A stretch of DNA of 64,000 nt. Source: Alopecurus myosuroides (lineage: Eukaryota > Streptophyta > Magnoliopsida > Poales > Poaceae). Positions within the stretch are counted from its first letter, which is position 1; the number at the start of each line of letters is the position of its first letter. Made by a program: the position numbers and the translations under genes. The stretch covers positions 243,936,833-244,000,832 of the forward strand of contig CM054060.1 in assembly GCA_028641055.1 (NCBI GenBank), written 5' to 3'. Below the pieces are notes generated by a model. That model did no database searches and was not told where the DNA came from. It worked only from the letters and a program-made list of their open reading frames with translations. Positions 11,170 to 23,199 of the stretch are shown piece after piece.

Positions 11170-12054
11170 TTGAATAACTATGGTAAAGACTTGTGCACTA
11201 CTTATACTGTTACTTATTGCTTTCATAAATCTTGTAGCTTTAGGAGGTATAAACACCTCTTTTTTCAATGTGAGTATAATGATAATGATACCACATCTTC
11301 TTATGTTAAGGGAAATTATGAATTTTATGACGTGGAACAAATTGAAGAATTTATTGTTTGGAAGGGTGCATTCGAAATTGCTTATTTTATTCAAAATATT
11401 GATGATGCACCTTATAAATATGAGATTTATTATATACTTGAATTTTTCTATGATAATTACATGGAAGAAGATGGCAATATTCTTAAATATGTTTATAGAT
11501 GCTCTCCACCAAAGGAAGAGACTAATGCCTTGCAGGAGCCTATGGAAGAAGAAATTGTTGAATTTGGAAGCTCATTAGATGAAAAAGAGGAGGAGAGTGA
11601 TGATCAAGAGGAGGAAGAATGGAGTAGCTACCCATGTCTACCTCCCAATGAGAGTAACTCTTTAACTCATACCTTATTTTATTTCCCTCCATGCTTACCA
11701 AAGGAGGATGAGTGTTATATTGATAATTGTGATGATCGTATTGATTCTTTTAAAATATCCCTTTTTGATGAAATTGATGCTTGCTATACTTGTGACCTTG
11801 GTACTACTATGAATGAAAGTTGTGATAATGATATTGCTACTTTTATTTATGATAATCCATGCTATTTTGATAATTGTCTTTTTGTTCCAACTATTGATGA
11901 TAATGAGGAAGTTTGTTTACAAAATTTTCAGGATAATGCTCTAGATTATGGTCCTATGTTACTTGATGTTATAAATTATAAAGCTACTGAAAATAGGATT
12001 TCTATAATGTGTCCCATACCTTTTAATTTTGATCCCACTATTTTTTTAGGTTGA
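11170..12054 (+). CDS. acidic 294-residue ORF of element B, function unknown
   Basis: One uninterrupted frame encodes a protein very rich in Asp, Glu, Tyr, Phe, Asn and Cys. It has a strongly acidic patch (EEKEEESDDQEEEE region, about residues 137-152) and a poly-acidic Cys/Tyr-rich C-terminal half. There is no zinc knuckle, aspartic protease or reverse transcriptase motif, no signal peptide and no membrane segment. It sits about 250 bp after the primer-site region of a non-autonomous LTR element, where gag would start. Long survival of an open frame in such AT-rich sequence argues against pure chance, but its role is unknown. The start is the first in-frame ATG; a +1-frame ORF at 11180 is its shadow. 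Confidence 0.45.
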   Translation: MNNYGKDLCTTYTVTYCFHKSCSFRRYKHLFFQCEYNDNDTTSSYVKGNYEFYDVEQIEEFIVWKGAFEIAYFIQNIDDAPYKYEIYYILEFFYDNYMEEDGNILKYVYRCSPPKEETNALQEPMEEEIVEFGSSLDEKEEESDDQEEEEWSSYPCLPPNESNSLTHTLFYFPPCLPKEDECYIDNCDDRIDSFKISLFDEIDACYTCDLGTTMNESCDNDIATFIYDNPCYFDNCLFVPTIDDNEEVCLQNFQDNALDYGPMLLDVINYKATENRISIMCPIPFNFDPTIFLG

Positions 12055-14957
12055 TATGAATTGTGTGCTTTTAGACCATGAAAAACATGCTTTAAGTGAT
12101 AATTATGTTGTTGAGTTTGTTCATGATGCTACTGAAAATTATTATGAGAGAGAGAGGAAAATATGGTTGTAGGAATTTTAATGTTACTAAAACACCTCTC
12201 TTTTTGTTGTAAGTTTTGAAATTGCTCTTGTTCTACCTTCCCATGATTTCTAGTTTGAGCTTCTATAATTCATTTCTTTACAAGATTCCAATGCATAGGA
12301 AGTGGGTTAGAGTTAATTTTGTTTTATACTTGCTTCTTGATGCTCTGTTTTGCTTAATTCATATTTATTATGTGAGCATCTTCTTGCTTTCTTTGCCTAG
12401 CTGAAAGACGTTAAAGAAAATCACTCTTGGGAGATAACCCATGTTTTTATTTTTTTTGCAATGTTTTCTTCTTTTTTTCTTGGAGTTAAGGTGTTGTGTA
12501 CTTATGTAGAAACTCCTTTGTATCTTTAGTTTCTTGTTTTTATTGTGCCAAGTAAAGTCTCTAGTGAAAAGTTAGTACTAGATTTGGATTTCAGCGTAGG
12601 AACAGATTTTTTCTGTCCACTGTTTAATTCGTTAAATTTACTCAAAATCGAAACGACCTGAAAACTTCTGTTCATGATCCTGAGCTATTTCCGGAAATTT
12701 TTCTAGTTTGAAGTTTTTTTATTTGAGCAACATAAGTGCCTCAAAAAAATTCAGCTTTACAGACTGTTCTGGTTTTCACGGATTCTGCCTTTTTACTTCG
12801 CATTCCCCTTTTACTATGTTGAGTGGATTTTTTTGCTCCATAAAACATTAGTGGCTATATATAATGTTTAAAAAGTATTAATAATGCTTATGTACATGCA
12901 GAACATGTGAGTTTTTGATTATGCACTAACCCTTTAATGAAAATTATTTTGAGTTTGGTGTGAAGGAAGTTTTCAAGAGTCAAGAGAAGAGGATGATATA
13001 ATGTGATCAAGAAGAGTGAAAAGCCAAAGATTGGGGATGCCCCCGTGGTTCATCCCAAGAAATTCTAAGAATACTCAAGCATCCAAGCTTGGGGATTCCC
13101 AAGACATCCCCTTCTTCATCAGCAACTTATCACGTCACTTCTAGTAAAACTATATTTTTATTCGGTCACATCATATGCACTTTACTTGGAGCGCCTGTTT
13201 GTTTTATTTTCCTTGCTGCAATAAAATTAGTTGGAACCCATCATTCTTCTGTGGGAAAAAGACATGCTCCACTTTTTCATATGAATACTCGTATTCTTCA
13301 TTTATCATACTCATATTGTTCGTTTTTCTTCTAGCTGCTACAACTCCGTTTTAGCTCCTGTTTTTCATTTATCTCTTATTTAGAGCGTTTAGTTCTTGTA
13401 GAATAGTGTTACTATCTTGTTTCATTGATATATCATTTGGAGATTTTTTGTTTAAATAAATTGATGGTGTTGGAAAGTAATAAAATATTTCATGCTTATA
13501 ACGGTGCAAACAAAATCTATTTGATATTGTGGCTAGAATTTATCATGTCATGTTGGATATTATTTTAATTCTATGCTTCGTAGTTATTTATGTAGCATGA
13601 CTTATTTATGTGCCATTGAAAGAATCATGAGTTATTTTTATCACATCGAAGCATAATATTGTGGTATTCTCCTTCAAATGCTTTATTTGGTTGACTTGCC
13701 ACATGCTTACAACATGTTATGACTATAAACCAGTCACCTCTAGGCTCTATGATAATTTAGTCTTTGACTTGTAATACCATTTATTCTTTGATTAATAATG
13801 TTTTTGTCGCTATGCATGATTATGGCCATTATTGCGCTCTTAATTTGTCGCTCCGAGTCTTTGCTAGCCTCCACCTGCACTGAGTATGAGCTCTTCTCGT
13901 GCATCCAACTCCTAAAAACCAAAGTTTGCCAAATGTTCCACCATACCTAACGATATGTGGTATTTACCGGACACTCCAAAGTAAATTTCTCATGTGCTAC
14001 CTTTAAAAACCTTCAAAATTATACCTATTTTGTGCCCCTGGTTTAGCTCATGAGGACGCAGGTAGACGATATTTATCTCACTTGTTGATTGGACTTTACA
14101 CACCTGGACTAGTGGCACATCCGCTTATCCAAATAGATAGAAGAGGTGGCAACGGGGTGCCAGCCCCAAACCTGGTTACTATAAATTCTCTTCACTCTTT
14201 TTTCGCTTCACTTATCAGTCAAAGCATAATTGTGTCCGGTATGATCTACTGTCCCCAGTAGAAAGAACGTCCTTCAATGGGATCCTCTCTTGTAAAGTCT
14301 AGTTGGCTTGTGATGTACTGTATTGTCTGTTTGCCATTTGTTGACATAAACATACAACTCTCTAAAAATTGTTTTCAATACCTCTGTTTTAATAAAATAA
14401 AAATCTCTAGCACATGAATTATCCCCGCTTCCCTCTGCGAAGGGACTTCTTTTACTTTTATGTTGAGTCTTCATCTTCTAACTTTATGCACAATTAATAG
14501 AGCATAGTTGTCGTTCTGAGTATAATGTGCATCACTCCCAAAGATTATTATTGATTGATTCATGATATGTTATTACTTTTCTCAAATTATTTGTTTCTAG
14601 TCACCACTTGAACTTTGAAGGTGTCCTGGCATTTTTGTTTTTCTCTCACTTGTAAGGACAAGCGGAATACCACTTTGCTATGTTCTCTTTAAGATCGAAA
14701 CAAAAATATAACTTTCAAAGTGCATTATTATTCATGATCTTTTGTTTGTGTTACTTTTCATGTTGCAACATGGTTGCTAAGTTTCATTGCTATAATTATA
14801 TCTATCATGCCTATGTTTAGAGTACTATGATCTTAGCTTACAAATGCTTTTACAAATATGATGATCAAGATTATGTAGGTAGCATGCACCTCAGAAATTA
14901 TTTTGTTTTTATCGTTTTACCTACTCGAGGACGAGTAGAACTGAGCTTGGGGATGCT

Positions 14958-16571
14958 TGATATGTCTCAAACGTATCTATAACTTCTGATGTTCCATATT
15001 GTTTTCATGCCAATTGCTACATGTTTTCTATACACTTTACATCATATTTATGGATTTCCTGGGACTAACCTATTAACAAGATGCCACGGTGCCAGTTCTT
15101 TTTTTCTTCATTTTTTTGTTTCAGAAAAGTTGTTCTAGAAGTTTTCTCGGAACTGGACGAAACGAAAACCCAGGGTCCTATTTTCTATCACGTACACGGA
15201 GTCCGGAGGAGACCCGGAGGGGGGCCATGGATCCACCACACCATAGGGTGGCGTGGCCCCCTGGCCGCGCCACCAGGTGGTGTGGGCCCCTCGAGCGCCC
15301 ACTGACATCGTCCTTTCGCCTATATATACTCCTTCTCGGGTTAACCCTAAATACCCATGCCTCCATCCACCAAAAGTTTTGTAGCCGCCGTCATCCTCAA
15401 CCTAGCTCGAGAGGGTTCTGAAGCTCTCCTTAGCACCCTGACGGGAGGGGAAATTGTCACCGGAGGACTCTACATCACCATCTCTGCCTCCGGAGTGATG
15501 CGTGAGTAGTTCATCCTTGGACTACGGGTCCATCGCAGTAGCTAGATTGTTGTCTTCTCCTCTTTATGCCACCATGTTTAGATCTTGTGAGCTGCCTAAC
15601 ATGATCAAGATCATCTATTTGTAATGCTACATGTTGTGTTTGCTGGGATCCGATGAATATTGAATGCTATGTCAAGTGGATTATCAAACTATCATGCTTA
15701 TGTTATTTATGATCTTGCATGCTCTCTGTTACTAGTAGATGCTCTGGCCAAGTTGATGCTTGTAACTCCAAGAGGGAGTATTTATGCTCGATAGTGGGTT
15801 CATGCCTCCTTTTCATCTATGGTCGAGTGATAGAAACGTGACAGATGGGGGATGTGTTGTTGCCATTAGTGACAAAACTACAATGTTTTTATTGTTTACA
15901 TTAAACACTTTACTTAAGGCAATAATCTATTGCTTGCAACTTAATACCCGAAGTCTTATTGGATTACGTTCTGAGGGTGGATTATTAGTCATAGATGCAG
16001 TTGGGTTACGGTCTATGAATTATGGTGTAATGCCCGTATGAATCACATAGTAATCGTCATGTCTTGCATATGAACTACGATGCAGCCATTATATCTGTCG
16101 ATTTCCCAGCTGTAATTTGTTCACCCAACATGTTATCTATCTTTTATGGAGAGAGACCACTAGTGAACTGTGGACCCAGGTCCATTCTTTTACACTGATG
16201 TTACAACCACTGCAAACACTGTTTTTCTTTCATTCATTGTCATCATCGTTCTCTTTTCATTTACTGCAAACAAGTATTGTTTTCCACATTATACATCTAA
16301 TCCTTTGTGCTAGCAAAACCGGTGAGATTGACAACCTCACTGTTTCGTTCGGGCTAAGTATCTTGGTTGTGTGGTGTGCAGATTCCACGTTGCTGCTGAG
16401 CCTGGTAGTGTGCCCTGCCAACATCAACTGTCAACAACCTTCATAAGTGATTTCTTTCTCCTACTGGTCGATTCAATCTTGGTTTCTTTCTGAGAGAAAA
16501 ACTTGCCGCTGCACTCTTCATACCTTCCTATTGGGGTCTCCCAACGAACGTGTGTCCACACGCAACAATCA
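14958..16571 (+). repeat. 3' LTR of element B
   Basis: It begins TGATATGTCTCAAACGTATC right after the polypurine tract and ends CAACAATCA. Length is 1614 bp. It contains a promoter region with TATA-like 'cctatatatact' near 15320. Its 3' 720 bp match 10207-10923. After its end the sequence becomes a reverse-oriented LINE fragment. Confidence 0.7.
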
Positions 16572-16813
16572 CAATCCACAACATCCAAAGCCTTGGTGAT
16601 GTCCAGTTTAAGCAGCACAATCAGAGTCAAGGTACCATGAAATGTGTGCATCGTACTTTGGACCATCATGAAGTTATCATGTAGACACCTCTTGCACACG
16701 AAGGCTCTTTGATGCATTCCCACCGGGTTTGGAAGCGATGTCACCAATCTACGAGCCAGAACCTTAGCAACCAGCTTTACGAACCCATGGACTAACTTTG
16801 CGAACCCAAACAC
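16572..16813 (-). pseudogene. LINE reverse transcriptase fragment
   Basis: The minus-strand frame encodes KLVAKVLARRL, a QRAFV-x-K-x-CLHDNF segment and LLKLDITKALDVVD. These correspond to the fingers and motif A of plant L1-type reverse transcriptases. The fragment is cut at 16572 by LTR B and has no upstream endonuclease part. The same subfamily appears on the opposite strand at 18149-20420. Confidence 0.75.
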
Positions 16814-17189
16814 CGCTATGTTTGGAGATGTTTTATTTTTTATGAGAATTTAAGGATCTTTATGTATAAGGAATGAAATGAAACATATTGATCATAATTG
16901 GAGCAAAACAATCAATTCTGGAAAAGAGAAATTCAGAAGCTATTTTCAGAGAGTCTTAACAACCATTGCTATGGTCGCAAGTGACCGTGCCCGCCACCGT
17001 ACCAAGATCTGCCACCTTCAGCACTTTAAAAAGTGATACTTCCATGAAGGGAGAAGAGGAAAAAAGCATATAGAGAACACACCAGAAAGACCATAAGAGA
17101 ATAAGAAGATATCCAAGAGGGGACCGTCTACCAGATCCAACTTGTGATCATCACCTTCAACAAATATCCATTCCACCATCATTCCACTA

Positions 17190-17212
17190 ATATATATATA
17201 TAGAGAGAGAGA
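17190..17212. repeat. (TA)n(GA)n microsatellite
   Basis: A run of ta dinucleotides passes straight into ga dinucleotides. The sequence around it (16814-17340) shows nothing I recognise. Confidence 0.9.
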
Positions 17213-17339
17213 TCCATTCTAATAATATTAGGGTTGTGAAAAATCTTCATCTAGATTGACCTTCTAGTTTGGAACTTGTTGATCTACAAATTAATGTGGC
17301 TTTCTATGGTAACATTGACATGAAACTATTTCCTTTAAC

Positions 17340-18148
17340 CATTGAGTTTATACCAGTTATGTCTCTCATGTGCGAGTAAATCCGCAAGGCATGTCAGATG
17401 TACGGGATTGGTGAGATGTGTTTGTGCATATTTCTTTTAATTTTGAAAGTATTTTTGATATTGATGATAGGATTACTTGTCTAGCTTGCATAATGCTTGT
17501 TATTTAGGGCCTAGGTAACATGATTATTAAGACCTACATAGACTTGTACTTGTTTTTCAACGAACCCGCGACCTCTAAAGTGACATGTGGATATATCAAT
17601 GACGAATAGAAACGGCAAGAGGATCACGAGAAACCACTTAAAAGCATTGGTCAAAACTAACGGTTTTGAATTGCTGAATTGACAATGTCATATAGAGCAG
17701 GAATGCAGGACAATAGTGATAAACAGATCCATGCATGGTGAGGTTTAACTACTAAAGGGCGACTTGCCTACGGGCTAATCAAATAGATAGAATATGTATC
17801 ACATATCCGCTATCATCCATTTGGCACATTAATAGAAACCATGGACAAAAACCTCTCATTACCTAATTCATCCATAAGCAGGAAAACCACTACTTTATGG
17901 TATTTGATTTCTTGTTATTGAATTCCAGCATTTTGTTCTTGTTTATTTCCATACAACTAATGACTATTTTCTAGAAGTTTAAGTGAGTCAATCTCTATGA
18001 GTCAATTCTCATAAATTTGATACATTTTGTGCAACAAAGACAACTTCTATCAACCCTTTGCAAATCAGCTCTTAGAGGGAACAATATAATCGGAAGATCG
18101 TACTTCCACGAATTGTGCGATAACGAACCCGTGCACTTATAGGTATCA
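17340..18148 (+). repeat. degenerate LTR related to LTR A
   Basis: Several phrases match LTR A in order: 'ataatgcttgttatttaggg' (like 9501-9520), 'gaacccgcgacctctaaagtg' (like 9616-9636) and a terminal 'cacttataggtatca' (like cacttgggagccatca at 10192-10206). It ends at 18148, and the LINE ORF2 frame resumes at the next base, so this LTR was inserted in a LINE. Strongly decayed. Confidence 0.5.
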
Positions 18149-20420
18149 GATAAGTGTTTAGGGCATGATGGCTTGACCAACATATTCTTAGTGGCTGGGG
18201 CATTATCAAGATGTTGTAATGGTAGCCTTTAGCTCCCTCGCCCATCAAGACACCCGTGGATTTTGTGCGGTTAACCATGACTTCCTCACACTGCTACCTA
18301 AAAAGGATATGGCTTATGAGATGAGGGACTTCCATCCTATTAGTCTGATACATAGAGTAGCCAAGCTCGTGTCCAAGGTGATCTCTGCTAGGGTGACCAT
18401 GATTCTACCATAGTTGGTGTGGCTACAGCAGAGTTCTTTTGTGCGTGGACGGGGCCTTCACTATAACTTCATGAAGGTTCAAGGGACTGTACATAAGCTC
18501 CATAGTGCAGCCGCCCTGGTCGTGCTTCTAAAGTTGGACATCACCAAAGCCTTCGATAATGTCAGCTAGGCGTTCCTCCTGGAGGTGACGAGGAGTTTGA
18601 TTTTTGGAGACCGCCTGATCATCATAATTTGTGCACTACTCTCCAAAGCTTCTACGAGGGTTCTGCTTAATGGTCATCCTGGTTCCAAGATTTTTAACAG
18701 GCTTGGACCGAGGCAGGGGGGCACTATTACCCCAACTCTTCATATTGCTCATGGAGGTCCTTTAGCTCTTTATTGAGAGGGCTATGGCCAGTAAACTACT
18801 AAACTGCCTTGCCAGGATGGGGCTGAGGCATCATACATCGATCTATGCTAACGATGAAGTCACTTCCTGCGGCCCTTCGCTAGGAACCTGAGGGCGCTCT
18901 CCATGCTTGTGGAGGATTTTGGGAAGGCCTCCGGAATGCGGACTAACCAACAGAAATGCTCGGCGCACCTGATTCACTCCGGAGAGGCGGAATCCGTGCT
19001 GGTGACGAGGGAGTTACATTTTCCGAGTATTCCCTTCCTGTTGCGCTACCTTGGACTCCCGATCTACCTTCAAAATCGGACGGCGGCGCAATTATATTAT
19101 TTGGTGGACAACATTGCGGGTTACTTACCTCGATGGGCAAGCGGGTCTGCTCAACCGTGGGGGACATCTAGAGCTGGTCAAGACCATTGTGTCGGCAGTC
19201 TTGATTTTCTCTATGAAGTCGATGGACTTGCCGATAAAGACCTTGGAGGAAATCAACAAGATCCTCTATGCTTTCTGTGGAAGGGGCGGAAGGATGCCCG
19301 TGAAGTACACTACCTCGTGGCGTGGAATAGGGTATGCATGCCTAAACAACTAGGTGGGTCAGGTACACCTAACTTACGGCAGATGAATCTTGTCCTTCGT
19401 GCCCGGTGGCTGTGGTTGAGGAGGACATACCATTCTAGACCATGGAAGGAATTCAACATTCAGGTATGGCATGACGTGAAGGGGTTGTTCAAGGTAGCCA
19501 CCACCTCAGTTATTGGTGACTTCACGTCCACATTCTTTTCGACAAATAGGTGGCTTGCGGGGGGAGGGGCACATTAAAGATTTGGCGCCCAACCTACTGC
19601 TCAAGGTGCCGAGGCAGGCGCGTGTCGCCAAGTGTGTTCGTGAGGGATTGACATGATGGTGGTTGGAGGATTTTCACGTAGAACATGAGTTGCTCGAGCT
19701 GGTCGATCGCGTGGCAGGAATCACCCTCATGGACAAAGTAGAAGATGAATATAGGTGTAACTGGGAAATGGCCAACATATACTCCACCTATCTGCCTAAA
19801 CGGGCATTGTTTGAAAGATCAGTGGTATGGATGGAGAAGAACATGTGTAGCGCTCTAGGGACCCCAACAAAAGTAAGGTGTTTCTTTGGCTGGCTCTGCA
19901 GAACAGATGTTGGAGGATGGAACAGCTCACTCATAAAGGACTTTCACACCCTGCTGCATGTCCATTCTGCAACCAACAAGGAGAGACCATGGATCACCTA
20001 CTCCTTGGGTGTGTCCTCTCTAGAGAGGTCTGGAACACGTTCTTCGGAAGGTGGGGGACCGGATTGGACCCCCTTAATAGAGAACCGACTAGTTGAGTGG
20101 CTACCACGACCAGGTTGGCAAGGGAAACCGACATAAGGGACTTGTGGCCGGCAATCAATTTGACATGTTGGTTCATCTAGAAACACCGCAACGGGGTGAT
20201 CTTCGATGCACAACGACCTTCTGCGGAGAGGGCTTGTGCGATAGTGGAGTCAGAAGCAGAACTATGGAGGGGTGTTGGATTGTTTCGAGGTAGTCTCCGA
20301 TAGGTACAGAGGTGGAGGGTTGGCGAGTGATCAAGTTTTTGTTTAGGATGGGTGGCGTTCTAAGAATTTGTGCCTGACACGTTGTAGATTGTCCTCTTCA
20401 CCCCTTCTTCCATGAAAAAA
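18149..20420 (+). pseudogene. decayed LINE ORF2 (reverse transcriptase and zf-RVT region)
   Basis: Broken frames in order give DKCLGHDGL (18149), LPKKDMAYEMRDFHPISLIH (about 18290), SSFVRGRGLHYNF, LKLDITKAFDNV (motif A, about 18532), SIYANDEV at about 18838 (the catalytic YADD box, altered to YAND) and an RYLGLPIYLQN segment (about 19045). Near 19878-20096 comes a zf-RVT region with FLWLALQNRCW and a CPFCNQQGETMDHLLLGC knuckle. There are many stops (18411, 18571) and frameshifts. The 5' part, including the endonuclease, was removed by the LTR ending at 18148. The element is dead. Confidence 0.85.
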
Positions 20421-21684
20421 TACGTCTATGATAGGACGTATCCATGAAGAAAAATTTGCAGGGGTGACAGCTTCAACGAAGAAACGTAAGGCTAGTTCCA
20501 TCTCTTGATTGACGACAGTCCTATGCTAGCTCTGTCTCACTGGTCTCGTCTTACTCGTGAGCCTCCTCCCACTCGACGGACTCATCATCGAATTGCTCGT
20601 CTTGCCCACCGGTCTCCTAGAGGTGTTAAACGAGTCGGTCCAGGAATAGGCGTCTCCATTTGTACCAACGGACTTCAAACGACTCTCCGAGCAGTGACTC
20701 CTTCCACAGTTGTGGGCCTTGTACTCCTACAATTATAAGATACACCGCAACATACGATACTATTTGGGATAGATCACGAGGAGACTTGAAGGTCCAGATA
20801 TAGGGTTCATTTGGACCTGAGTTTCAAAATGGATTTCTGGCAAAAAGTACATATTTTAGTCAACTCGAATACTTTAGTCATAGCAATCAAACAAGCTAGC
20901 ATATGGGAAGAAAGAGGGCATGGCCGGTGTTACGATGTTGTCGTTGAGTCTCCGCCGTTGTTTCCATGCAGAAAATGCATCTTCTAGTGAACTCAAATCG
21001 GAGATGTGTTTGGCCTTCCACGTAGTTGCGCCATCGTGGGAACGATCTTCTACTTGTGGGAGGAGCTGCGGTGGGAGGAGGTGGTCGACGAGGAGGAAGC
21101 GCACCGGGCATGATGGATCTACGTGGGGGCAGCGAGCTAGTAGTGTGGGCTGGTGGCGCAGGACGGACAATCTTTCTAACCCTAGCCACCAGGAGCTTCG
21201 GGTTGGGAGTGACCGAGCTAGACCTTATGGCTCGGGGTTCGTGCGCCCCGAGTGGCTTCTGAAGGTGTACATGCATATTTTGTGCGGTGATATTTGCCGG
21301 TAGATAACTTGAACTTCACGGACAATTTCGTATACCGATTCGATTTTAACATGTGTTGAGTTGTCAGATATTGGAAGGAAGAATCTGGACCACTGATCAA
21401 TTTAATGGCTACGATTTAACGTATCCCAACATGTTTGCTCTTTCATAACTACTAATTGAGATATATTGGTATTTTCGTACATACTTTGTTGGACTTTCAA
21501 ATGTTAACTCTGAAAAAAAAACTTAGAGCGCGATGCATCTAAGCGGAGAAAGTAAAAGATGACCCATTGCATGGCTAATAGTTATTATCTTCTCCGGATC
21601 GCATGGAGCGTGAAGAGAAGACTCGACTTCCCTACCGTTGTGCATGCCCCATGAAAAGTTTTGCAACTTTTTATATTTGTATTT
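20421..21684. other. no gene recognised
   Basis: Three overlapping frames at 20874-21303 run through one GC-rich, CGG-repeat-like patch and have low-complexity Pro/Arg composition, so I do not call any of them. A 77-codon frame at 20505-20738 (+) also lacks any recognisable motif. This is the sequence left of the duplicated block and is single-copy in the window. Confidence 0.4.
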
Positions 21685-21687
21685 TAA

Positions 21688-21999
21688 GGCCGTCCGTAAT
21701 GGGGTACGGCCAAACCGTGTCTAAGGCATTCCACGTCATAACCAACATGCAGGCGTTTCTAATCTTCAATCCGCATTTATTTCTTTCCCTGTCCTGCATC
21801 TCTCCTACTAGTGGCAACACATCCACGGAAGTATGCTAATTGGACGCAATTAATGACCTGCCTAGTTTCATGTGGTAAGAGCCATTTCTAAAATAAGAGA
21901 GGGTATTCTTCTCCTTCTTAATTAATGAGCCATCCACCTAAGCAAAAAGCTGACATGGCAATTTAAGAAATGGTCCAAGATGGAGCATTACGGAAGGTC
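21688..21999. mobile_element. Tourist/Harbinger-like MITE upstream of the first peptide gene
   Basis: 312 bp with inverted ends GGCCGTCCGTAATG (left) and CATTACGGAAGGTC (right) and TAA on both sides (21685-21687 and 22000-22002). This fits a PIF/Harbinger-type 3-bp target duplication. There is no ORF of note. Its right end lies 178 bp before the peptide-gene ATG. Its right half is also present upstream of the second gene copy (51428 to about 52490, interrupted), so the duplication breakpoint is inside this MITE. Confidence 0.7.
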
Positions 22000-22123
22000 T
22001 AAGATAGCTTACCAATCTTTGGAACATATTTATTGCGCCTTTTATTGCTGGATCTTATTAGCAAGTTACAATTGGACATTAATTGAGTGCTTATCCCATT
22101 CTACCGTCTATTACTTTGTCATG

Positions 22124-22129
22124 TATAAA
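22124..22129 (+). promoter_or_regulatory. TATA box of peptide gene copy 1
   Basis: TATAAA within 'catgtataaagagcgtgcct', 54 bp before the ATG. It is conserved at 52620-52625 before copy 2. The spacing implies a 5' UTR of only about 20-25 bases. Confidence 0.7.
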
Positions 22130-22177
22130 GAGCGTGCCTGCAAGTTCTCAAGTCGAGCACATCAGATCTACGTCAAC

Positions 22178-22576
22178 ATGGTGACCGGCGGCCAGATGAA
22201 AGCCAAGGCAGTATCGGTACTTTTTCTTGTGATCCTTGGATGCCATGTGTACTCTGCACACTGTAAGTATGCTTGCCGTGTATCTCTATCTCCTCTGTTC
22301 CATTGTATTCATATGAGATGACGTTTTGGGAATAACAATGATGTTATATATGTTATAATTGTACCTTTTATCGTTGTGGCAATACCAGGTAGCCGTGATC
22401 TGGCCGGTGGCACGGTGACTTGGAGCGGCACTAAACTTAATATTCCACGACAATTATGCGTAAGGAATACATGCGCTGCTCTTACAATCAGCAAATGTTA
22501 CTGTTGTGCAACGCTGCCGGATGATCCTTGCTGGGACACCATGGTGGAATGTAAGCAGGTCTGTCCATCGTCGTAG
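22178..22576 (+). CDS. MEG/embryo-surrounding-factor-like secreted cysteine-rich peptide, copy 1 (two exons)
   Basis: Exons are 22178-22262 and 22389-22576. The 126-bp intron has GTAAGT and CCAG borders. The joined frame encodes 90 residues. A signal peptide (KAKAVSVLFLVILGCHVYSA, about residues 8-27) is followed by a short polar stretch and a C-terminal cysteine domain, C-x4-C-x7-CYCC-x7-C-x6-C-x3-C. That gives eight cysteines, the layout of grass MEG peptides and the related plant embryo-surrounding factors. Those act in the seed at the maternal/endosperm interface; a role here is inferred only from the motif. A second in-frame ATG lies six codons in. TATA is at 22124 and a candidate AATAAA at 22696-22701. 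The intact frame, splice sites and promoter suggest a working gene. Another small secreted cysteine-rich family cannot be excluded. Confidence 0.75.
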
Positions 22577-23199
22577 CACCATCAAATTGACAAACTCAGT
22601 TGGGATATGTAAAGTCTCCTCGCTTGTAGGAGATGCATGATTATTAATATAATATTGTACTACTAGTAAATAAGTTTGCGCGCTGCGATCGGAGGAATAA
22701 AGTATCTATTTATCCTGATTGTGGAATAAAACAATGTACTCCCTTTGTCTCCTAAGGGCATACTCTGGAAAAATAAAGATTACAAAAAAAAACCTGAACG
22801 CTTGGATTTTGGTCATATGTATATACTGGTTAAAATGCCCGTGCGTTGCAACGGGAGAGAAAAATCCTCTTCGTTCAAACACCCTCTAACAATGGTTGTC
22901 TTTCGTCGACAAACTCCAATCAAATTTGACCACATAGGTTGGTGCATAGGACGACGGATCCATACCTCTATTTTCATCTTCATCCTCGTGGTGTTACAAG
23001 TTTTGTTCTTGTGCCAAAAATATCGGTACCGCTCAATTTTCCCTAAAAATCAACCTATTATTCCTACAATGTTTTTTTTTGAGGGTATGCAATTGCATAC
23101 CTAATTTTTATAGAAGAATAGAGAGTTAGTTACAGGAAGTTCACATCTTAGTTACATGTAACACGGCTGTCAGACACACTCCACCCCGCACCTACGTGA

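Larger units (their letters stand above)
10207..16571 (+). mobile_element. non-autonomous gypsy-type LTR element B
   Basis: Truncated 5' LTR, primer-site-like motif, about 4.0 kb AT-rich internal domain (10924-14957), polypurine tract 'gagcttggggatgc' (14943-14956) and complete 3' LTR. The internal domain has no gag, protease, reverse transcriptase or integrase. Its only long ORF is the acidic one at 11170-12054, and 12055-14957 is non-coding. The element would need proteins from a relative. Superfamily is inferred from layout and leader, not from pol. Confidence 0.6.
21863..23071. repeat. tandem duplication unit 1, left block
   Basis: From 'cctagtttcatgtggtaaga' the sequence is collinear with 51428-53570 (apart from a 921-bp insertion there). 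It covers half of the MITE, the promoter, the peptide gene, its 3' flank and the first 245 bp of Helitron H3. At 23071/23072 the match is cut by the A-tail of the LINE. It continues at 48657. Confidence 0.9.

Noticed and set aside
20874..21303. Three overlapping ORFs of 98-127 codons
   Set aside because: CGG/GGA-rich low-complexity composition keeps several frames open at once; no recognisable motif.
22745..23104. 119-codon ORF reading MPVRCNGRE.. (also 53296-53574 and at 3711)
   Set aside because: The 'MPVRCNG' start is the translated Helitron 3' hairpin (atgcccgtgcgttgcaacggg), repeated at every such end; the frame then runs through non-coding Helitron sequence or the LINE tail.
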